DNA of 64,000 nt, taken from Lytechinus pictus (taxonomy: Eukaryota > Echinodermata > Echinoidea > Temnopleuroida > Toxopneustidae). The translations under genes and the position numbers were made by a program. Every line of letters begins with the position of its first letter. Position 1 is the first letter of the stretch. Below the pieces are notes generated by a model. It saw only the letters and a program-made list of their open reading frames with translations. It searched no databases and was not told where the DNA came from. Below are positions 57,100 to 64,000 of this stretch, in pieces. The stretch is from assembly GCF_037042905.1 (NCBI RefSeq), contig NC_087261.1, positions 11,854,217 to 11,918,216 on the forward strand, written 5' to 3'.

Positions 57100-57500
57100 G
57101 AGGGTTTATTTCCAATAGGTCTAATGCCAATTGGTCTAATTACCAACTCGTCTACTATCATTTGGTCAATCATCAATTCGTCCACTATCCACATGGTCTA
57201 ATTGCCATTTCGTCTGATAACCAGTTGGTCCAATAGCCATTTAGTCAGTAAATCATTTGTTCTAATTGGAAAAGTGTTAATTGGGCGAAAAGAATGAAAA
57301 GAAAATGGGTACTAGACCAACTGGTTATTAGACGAAATGGTCATAGGCGAACTGGTGATTAGAAGACGTGATGATTGGAGCAAACGGTTACTGGACTGAA
57401 TGGTTGTTAGACGAAATGGCATTAGACTAAATGAAGGTTGATGAGCATAATGGCAGTGGACGAATTGGCAATTTACTATTGGGAGGCTGGAACCTATATT
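57100..57500. repeat. Foldback made of TTGGTCTAATNGCCA-type repeats
   Basis: The left part (57110-57245) strings together units such as AATTGGTCTAATTACCAACT and CGTCTACTATCATTTGGTC; the right part (57300-57480) carries the inverse (TTAGACGAAATGGCATTAGA). The spacer at 57250-57300 contains GAAAAGAATGAAAAG. It is a hairpin of degenerate units of about 18-22 bp. Confidence 0.8.
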
Positions 57501-58626
57501 TTTTAAGCACTACGTCTGAATAGAGACTAGTATCATCGTTTGATACCTCATCTTCACTGTTTATGTATCTTGCAAAATTATTGTAACAGCATTTATGTCA
57601 TTCAATTTTCTGAGAACACGAAACAGACTTTGAGGCCCACGTATGTCCGTGGCCTTTACAGTGTATGACGCCATGTTCAGGTAGTAGGTAATATGTTGAA
57701 CGGAATACAGCAGTGAAGACGAGGGTTCACAAAAAGCAGCAATATGCGTAAAAATACAATTCGAGATAACTTTGAAAAATTAAGAGGATAAATTGTCCTA
57801 TAGTTTTATTTGTAGAGAAACCCCGAAGTGTTTAGAGAGGAAAATTACTTTGTTAAGCTACTTGGGAACATATCTATTGCGACATGAATGCATTGAGAAG
57901 TAAATCGGTGTGTTGTCGTTCAAGTAGGGCTATATTTTGAGACCACATTGCTCAGAATGATGGATCGTGGGTAATGAACCTTGCCAGATCGGAGTCATTG
58001 AGGAATTGAGGTGGGGCTATTAGGGCTGTTGGTTCGTGCGCCCTTTAAAGCATGTCTTTGAGCTAGCTTTGGAAATATAAACCAGCCTCTAATTTCATTT
58101 GGATAGAGAAAGTAAAATATGTTAAGAGGGAAAGTTAATGTCTAATTATACTTGTTACAATAATCTTCGTAGTAGGAATCGTACTCAGAGTGTAACATGG
58201 AAATATCAGTCGTTTTTTTAACGTTAGGAGACTAGAAAGTGGATCAAGAAAGTCAAGTATTTGATAATAATAAGATACTTACATAGAAAATTTGTACTTA
58301 AAAAATAAATTCCTGCAGCAGAGTCTCGAGAACACATGTAATCTTACATGTATATGTGTAAAATTACAGAAAATTGGCATTTGGTGTATGTTAATTTCAA
58401 AATTTATTGTATTAAAACTGTTCCCCCTTTTTTTAAACAGACCTGTTTTGTAAAATTGTAGAAAAATTAAAGAAAGTCTTTCCTGTTATAAAAATTTACA
58501 GAAAGATTTTGTTATTTCTTTCTGTAAAATCTGTTTTTTAATTTGTCTTCTGCTTTAACAGTGTAAGATACATCATAATGTTCGTTTATCCGAAGGATTG
58601 TTATACCGAAAATGAAATAATTTCAG
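57501..58626. other. Intron of the EGF gene, one decayed MITE-like patch
   Basis: 58360-58565 has repeated TTTACAGAAA and TTCTGTAAAAT words in both orientations ending ACAGTGTA, probably a decayed TIR element. No exon recognised. Confidence 0.4.
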
Positions 58627-58863
58627 ACGTTCATTGAGGTGTAATTATTGCTCTCCCTCATCATGCTCATTGGATTTACACAGTATAAATGAAATCGTTT
58701 CCAAAGTGGAATATAAAGCAAATAACCGCATTCCTGCATTGGTTTCAGATAATATGTTAAACTACTATTTCTTCAGCGATGTGCATGCATCTGTCATCGA
58801 ATTTCAGCGTCCCTTCGAAGAAATCCACATCCAATTTACCTCTGAATTGACTTTTTTGTTGTT
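58627..58863 (+). CDS. Candidate exon, possibly laminin-N-terminal-like
   Basis: 237 nt between ATAATTTCAG and GTAAAT (79 codons, phase 2 in and out). The reading contains LRCNYCSPSSCSLDLHS and later IEFQRPFEEIHIQFTSELTF. The CxYC start and the FEEIHIQFTS strand faintly resemble laminin N-terminal/netrin domains (FEI-x-YVRLKF). Phase 2 does not join the phase-1 exons at 55687 and 62142, so intermediate exons must be missing or this is not part of the gene. Confidence 0.3.
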
Positions 58864-59240
58864 GTAAATTATAAGACTTTATATACATCTTCTTTCTTTG
58901 GTTATCGGCACTTACTTCTTAGATGACTAGGTATGTGAAAAGGAGCACAATGATCTATGAAGATGTAATCATAATTTGTCTTTTTACAATTCATTTCCGG
59001 TGTATTTATTTCATGAGAATTACCAATTTTATGTAATGTGTGGAATGAAATTCACCAGTCACATTCATCCGAATATATTTCATTTTCCCCAACAGATCAT
59101 TAAGGGTATTATGTCGCGTACAGTATAGGCCTTGTGATGTTTGCAGAGTTTAATTTCATTATACAGTATTGACTCCATTATCATTGTATACATACGTATC
59201 TGCGATGCGAATAGGCCTACATGTAATGAATGGACCTATC

Positions 59241-60300
59241 TGCCACAAAATGTCACGTATTTCGTATCAAATATGGATTCCGTTTACCAAAACCCCATTA
59301 TGGAAAAAGGGTTAAAGTACTTTAGAATCAAATAATTATCGATTTGCCTAGTGGTCATGCACAAACAGTTATTTCATTTACATTAGTAGTTCAAACCAAT
59401 GAAGCAACACGATCAACGTCTTGAAAACAAAACCCTCAAAGCAAAAACTTTGAAAATCGACAATCATAAGCCAAATCGGCAAACTCCCGTTCAGTGGCGT
59501 ACCGTGGGTCACGGCATGGGGGGGGGGGGGGGCACCTGCAACATTTTTGAGTCACTTAGTGAGCGCGCAAAGCGCTCTCAGTTGCCACAAAATGCCGCAA
59601 AATGTCACGTATTTCGTATCAAATATGGATTCCGTTTACCAAAACCCCATTATGGAAAAAGGGTTAAAGTACTTTAGAATCAAATAATTGAATGATTTGC
59701 CTAGTGGTCATGGTGATAAGCACAAACAGTTATTTCATTTACATTAGTAGTTCAAACCAATGAAGCAGCACGATCAACGTCTTGAAAACAAAACCCTCAA
59801 AGCAAAAACTTTTGAAAATCGACAATCATAAGCCAAATCGGCAAACTCCCGTTCAGTGGCGTACCGTGGGTCACGGCATGGGGGGGGGGGCACCTGCAAC
59901 ATTTTGAGTCACTTAGTGAGCGCGCAAAGCGCTCTCAGTTGCCACAAAATGCCACAAAATGTCACGTATTTCGTATCAAATATGGATTCCGTTTACCAAA
60001 ACCCCATTATGGAAAAAGGGTTAAAGTACTTTAGAATCAAATAATTGAATGATTTGCCTAGTGGTCATGGTGATAAGCACAAACAGTTATTTCATTTACA
60101 TTAGTAGTTCAAACCAATGAAGCAGCACGATCAACGTCTTGAAAACAAAACACTCAAAGCAAAAACTTTTGAAAATCGACAATCATAAGCCAAATCGGCA
60201 AACTCCCGTTCAGTGGCGTACCGTGGGTCACGGCATGGGGGGGGGGGGGGGGGCACCTGCAAAAAATTTGAGTCACTTAGTGAGCACGCGAAGCGCGCTC
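59241..60300. repeat. Tandem array, about three units of 357 bp
   Basis: GATCAACGTCTTGAAAACAA recurs at about 59410, 59771 and 60130 (spacing 361 and 356). Each unit runs from TGCCACAAAATG..TCACGTATTTCG through CAGTGGCGTACCGTGGGTCA, a G-run of 10-16 nt and GAGTCACTTAGTGAGC. The unit therefore contains a transposon terminus plus flanking DNA. Copies are nearly identical, so the duplication is recent. Confidence 0.9.
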
Positions 60301-61145
60301 AGGTGCCAGGAATGCACTAATAGAGACAGTCTAAGGACAGTGCCATTAAACGGATATGTATCCCACTGATCAAATAATGCAAGCGCGAAGCGCGAGATGA
60401 AAATTCTTGGTATTCAGACCTAAAAAGGGACATTATAACAATTTTGTTATATCATGATACGTGCATGTCTCGTTAAACATTGCGAGCACGCAGCGCTAGC
60501 TAAAATTGTTGTATATATTGACCCAAAACGGAGATTTTAAGGACTATATTTTAGGAATCCATTAGCATTATACATATCTCACCAGTAATCTAATGCGAGT
60601 GCCAAGCGCTTGCTAAATTTGTTAGAATTACATCTAAACGCATGAAGCACTTGTAGTCATTGTAATTATGATTAACGTACGCATGTCACTAATGAAATAT
60701 TGCGAACGCGAGCTGAAAATCTATGAAATTCAGACATGAAGAGGGGCATTTTAAGGCTTATTTGTAGAATTCACTAAGACCATACGTATTTCACTAACCA
60801 AATGATGCGAGCGCGAAGCACTAGCTGACATTTTTGTTTATGTTGACCCCTAAACAGGGAGATTTTAAGGACTCTATTTTAGGAATCCATTAAGAGAATA
60901 CATATCTCACCATAGTCATCTAATGCGAGTGCCAAGCGCTTGCTAAATTTGTTAGACTTACACATGAAGCACTTGTAGTCATTGTAATCATGATTAACAT
61001 ACGCATCTCACTAATCAAATATTGCGAGCGGGAAGCGCGAGCTGAAAATTTAGGAAATTCAGACCTGAAGAGGGGCATTTTAAGGCTTGTTTGTAGGAAT
61101 TCACTAAGATCATACGTATTTCACTAACCAAATGATGCGAGCGCT
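60301..61145. repeat. GCGCGAAGCGCGAGCT-type dispersed subrepeats
   Basis: Five to six units of about 120-200 bp, each with a palindromic core such as GCGAGCGCGAAGC and the spacer GGGGCATTTTAAGG or ATACGTATTTCACTAA. Continuous with the last CAGTGGCGTACC terminus to the left; an inverted relative is 28500-29272. Confidence 0.85.
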
Positions 61146-61701
61146 CCCGATATTTCAAAAGGTCATTAATCATAAAAACGAAGAAATTACATGTACCACT
61201 AATGTTCGCTATTTTGGTAAGTCAGAAAATGAAAAGTAGGATTTGCTGCATTTCCCGAAGTTTTGTTAATCCGACAATAATATTGAGTTTGATATTCAGA
61301 AGGTTCTTGATAATGACAATAGATTAGCATTCCGTACTTCAAAGGTTCGTCTGTCCGAGAATGAAGTAAGTCTCGGGAGTACGGAGATGGCTCATTAGCT
61401 ATGGGAACCTTACTTTTTTCGGATTATCAAACTTGCAGAATAATGCTTATTGTGTTTTCGAATCCTATGAATAAACGATTACTTCCTGTATTAAAACATT
61501 TGGACCACTAAACCTTCCAAATATGGAACATTTTACATCTAAGTATAGCTCTGTGCGTCATGTTGCAAGTCTTCATTGGTGGCAAACGACTGGCATGATG
61601 TGGGTGTCTCCACAAACAGGCCGAGAAATTCCTCTTTTGAAAGCGAAAAGGTACTCAACAAAGCGGGTGCCTTTGATTTCTATTCTTTTTTTCAAGCGGA
61701 G

Positions 61702-61775
61702 GTGGAATTGCCGAGTGGTCCAAGGTGCATGACTAGACACATGAGAGTCCGCGGTTCGATCCTCGGTTAGGGAAA
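61702..61775 (+). pseudogene. tRNA-like relic (Ser/Leu-type A and B boxes)
   Basis: TTGCCGAGTGGTCCAAGGTG is a good A box of Ser/Leu type and GGTTCGATCCTC a good B box 40 nt later, but there is no proper acceptor pairing, the anticodon stem has only about 4 bp and no long variable arm exists. It is a pseudogene or SINE head in the EGF gene intron. Confidence 0.45.
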
Positions 61776-62141
61776 TAGTAAAGCTTGCAAAAAATTACCA
61801 TGGAAGATATCCACGAAAGGTGTTCGCACACTAGGTGGTCGCCTGCGTCAGCCTAGCTAGACTAAGTGACCGTTGTGGACCGTATGTCTGTCGCACTATA
61901 GCCGTAAAATACCGTACTGCACCCGCTGCGGACTGTTTAGATCAAACGATAGCCTGCACAGTATTCCTGTCCAGAACGGTCAAGATGGTCTGTTATCTGT
62001 CCTCGACATATTCTGAAATCTACTCTCATGTAGATGTACATAACATAATGGAGAGAGATGATAATTTTGTCCTGACTATCTGAATCGTTTGCATTGAAAA
62101 CGAATATCAATCACTTCATTCTAATTTTGGTTTTGATTCAG

Positions 62142-62243
62142 ATTGTGATGAAGATCTCTGTGAAAACGGCTGGTGTTTGGAGACTATGAAAAGTTACAAA
62201 TGCATCTGCTTTGCTGGATTTCAAGGACCCCTCTGCAATGAAC
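62142..62243 (+). CDS. EGF-like domain exon 1
   Basis: 102 nt between TTTTGATTCAG and GTGAGA, 34 codons, phase 1 at both ends, the classic one-domain-one-exon EGF arrangement. It encodes CDEDLCENGWCLETMKSYKC then ICFAGFQGPLCNE, with all six cysteines (spacing C-4-C-4-C-8-C-1-C-8-C) forming the 1-3, 2-4, 5-6 disulphides of the family. There is no calcium-binding D/N-x-D/N-E/Q consensus, although the DCDED start is acidic. The neighbouring exon at 62817 encodes a close copy. Confidence 0.9.
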
Positions 62244-62456
62244 GTGAGAAAATATAAAACTGATTCAACGAATTGTAATATATTTCACATATTTTTTTTT
62301 TTTACATAAAATGATGTTTAGCGTCATTGATTTAAAATCAATGATCACTGAAAAACTAACGTGCTTAGTCATATAATTTCGTTGTCAAAATAAAAAAAGT
62401 AATGTCAGGACAAATAATAATATATCGTGATTGTAATTTTTTGTTCATATTTCTAG

Positions 62457-62579
62457 CTGCAGAATCACTATTGACTGACGAAATGATGATGACAGGAGAA
62501 ACGAGCACAGCAGACCTGGTGACCAGTGATACGCCCTCAAGGACAACACATCTAGCGGAATCCCTTGAAAGTCCATCCG
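62457..62579 (+). CDS. Ser/Thr-rich linker exon of the EGF gene
   Basis: 123 nt between ATATTTCTAG and GTGAGA, 41 codons, phase 1 both ends, so it joins both EGF exons in frame. The reading, AESLLTDEMMMTGETSTADL then VTSDTPSRTTHLAESLESPS, is rich in Ser, Thr and acidic residues with no cysteine, as in O-glycosylated spacers between extracellular modules. It is out of frame with any longer ORF and recognisable only by its splice sites and phase. Confidence 0.7.
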
Positions 62580-62816
62580 GTGAGATGAAAACGTCATAGT
62601 TTTAGAAGATCGAGGCCTTCAAATGAGATCCGGTTCCCGTCATATAGAGTGTTGTGATAGATCAACCGAGAAAGTGGGAAGTTCATATCAAGAATTATAT
62701 TTTTTGTGTCATTCTAGGCCTAAAAAAATTCTTTATGTAAATACTTATGTAAGGATAATATGTAGTCATTTCAAAAATTATTTTAACTTTCTTATGGCGT
62801 TTATTTATTATCTTAG

Positions 62817-62918
62817 GTTGTATAGAATATTTATGTGAGAACGGCTGGTGTTTGGAGACTATGGAGAGCTACAAATGTTACTGTTTTGCTGGATTCCACG
62901 GGACCCATTGCAATGAAC
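62817..62918 (+). CDS. EGF-like domain exon 2, duplicate of 62142-62243
   Basis: 102 nt between TTATCTTAG and GTGAGG, phase 1 both ends. It encodes CIEYLCENGWCLETMESYKC then YCFAGFHGTHCNE: same length, cysteine spacing and borders as EGF exon 1 and the same residue at most positions. It arose by tandem exon duplication. As the phase-1 donor is intact, at least one further exon should lie to the right, beyond or near the window edge. Confidence 0.9.
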
Positions 62919-64000
62919 GTGAGGAAAAATTATATTTCAATTCAATTAAACATTTATTTCTTCCGATTGACATTACGCAGGTTACATCCAATTTCATATT
63001 ATGAAATAAATCAATACTACTGTATAGTAATATAACAATGTATGTAATTAAGTTTCTATGCACATGGAAGGAGGCGTAAAAAAACGCAGAAGGCAGCAGA
63101 TGCTTGACTGTGCCGGGATAGGCCTACGCCTGTAAAAATATACAACTAAACAACGAATACAAAAAGAAAGGGCTAATACATAGAAGGTAAAGAAATAGAA
63201 GAGAGGGGAAGAAAAGAGCTATAGAAGCGAGCATGAAGTAGAAAAAGAAGAACGGGCATGAATTACTTCGCATGATACAAGATGAATATACATGAATAAA
63301 ATAGTACAACAGGCATTTATGATACAAAGTAGCAACACGAAGATCGAGTAATCTACAAAGAACGAATCATGCCGCACCATAAATTAATGCTTGCCGTATT
63401 ACTAGTATTACGTTGGCTCACAAAACAATGACAAAAAAAAGCACGAAAACTTTACGGACATTTTTTTGGGGGTATGAAACACCCTTGGTAGTAATTCCAA
63501 GTTGCATTGCTAATCATAACACCATTCAGGAAAATCAATTATCCGTACCCGTATTTGCACAGCTTTAAAACATTCAAGCTAACAATGTCAATATGCTCCA
63601 TTCCCACAATCCCTCAAAATTTAGATAAGCAAAGAATCTCTTTACAATTGGTTGAACTTTTTAGTATTTTAGAGACATTTACGTTAATTGCAATTGGATG
63701 ACCTATGCCAAATTAATCCATTATTAGTTCAGTATTTGTTGAAAAAAATCATTGTCTTCTAATTGTGCATGATCCCTGGGGTTCTCGTTTTATAAAACGA
63801 ATCGTCAAGACACACAAACATTCACATGAACGACCCAACAAACACGTATGCAAAAACACACACCCATACTCTCACCTTCACAGACAAACGCACTTGCACA
63901 TGCAGTACAAACATTATTTTAGCCATTTTAATTGTAAGTGAGCCAGTGGACGTGAGGTTGTGCTTGTGTGGGTCTGGCAAATATAAGAGTTTATGTAGGC
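62919..64000. other. Downstream intron or flank, no exon recognised
   Basis: AT-rich. Purine-rich at 63160-63260 and CACACA/ACAAAC-rich at 63810-63910. I found no further EGF or linker exon. Confidence 0.4.

Noticed and set aside
61523..61770. Two overlapping ORFs of 64-69 codons, one with HWWQTTGMMW and one with AGAFDFYSFF
   Set aside because: No usable splice borders, they conflict with each other in frame, and the 3' part is the tRNA-like relic.

Overview
This window is eukaryotic nuclear DNA: split exons with GT/AG borders, large introns, no operons and a dense load of transposable elements. The mixture suggests a marine invertebrate deuterostome, most likely an echinoderm and plausibly a sea urchin. 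The grounds are foldback elements with 15-bp arm repeats and an 8-bp target duplication (the pattern of sea-urchin TU elements), many palindromic MITEs, tRNA-derived SINEs, a C-type lectin exon and exon-shuffled EGF modules. The taxonomic call is an inference.

Host genes occupy little of the window. (1) One exon encoding the C-terminal two thirds of a C-type lectin domain lies at 7626-7868 (+). (2) The first four coding exons of an ornithine decarboxylase/antizyme-inhibitor family gene run on the minus strand from 46538 down to 33033. Splice phases join perfectly across the four exons, and the remaining exons were not found. (3) A secreted or membrane EGF-domain gene runs on the plus strand from 54006 (signal-peptide exon) through a Cys-containing exon at 55469-55687 to two near-duplicate EGF exons (62142-62243, 62817-62918) separated by a Ser/Thr-rich exon. 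The exons I trust all use phase-1 borders. The gene probably continues past the right edge.

Layout. 1-7.0 kb is a nest of foldback elements: an outer inverted-repeat element (about 300-6066) has a TU-like element (777-3370) in its left arm and a 0.7-kb TIR element in its right arm. 7-12 kb holds the lectin exon and several MITEs. 12.4-16.8 kb is a second large foldback with 21-bp and 50-70-bp arm repeats. 17-25.3 kb is a decayed minus-strand LINE (endonuclease, reverse transcriptase, zinc finger) split by a 3.8-kb TIR element with a TAA duplication. 25.3-30.2 kb contains a 2.1-kb hAT-like element with an 8-bp duplication. 31.4-32.1 kb has two inverted copies of a MITE that carries a tRNA-like gene. 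33-46.5 kb is the ODC-like gene, whose introns hold another LINE, nested MITEs, a 3.9-kb palindrome and a tRNA-Thr-derived SINE. 46.5-54 kb is mostly unremarkable intergenic DNA with a purine-rich degenerate repeat and a Tc1 transposase fragment. 54-64 kb is the EGF gene, with MITEs, a 357-bp tandem array and a tRNA-like relic in its introns.

I found no prokaryotic-type system, CRISPR array or complete autonomous transposase gene. The most unusual material is the nested foldback architecture, the tRNA-bearing MITE pair with a UCA anticodon loop, and the sharing of a 15-bp terminal motif between a large foldback and a short TIR element 54 kb away.
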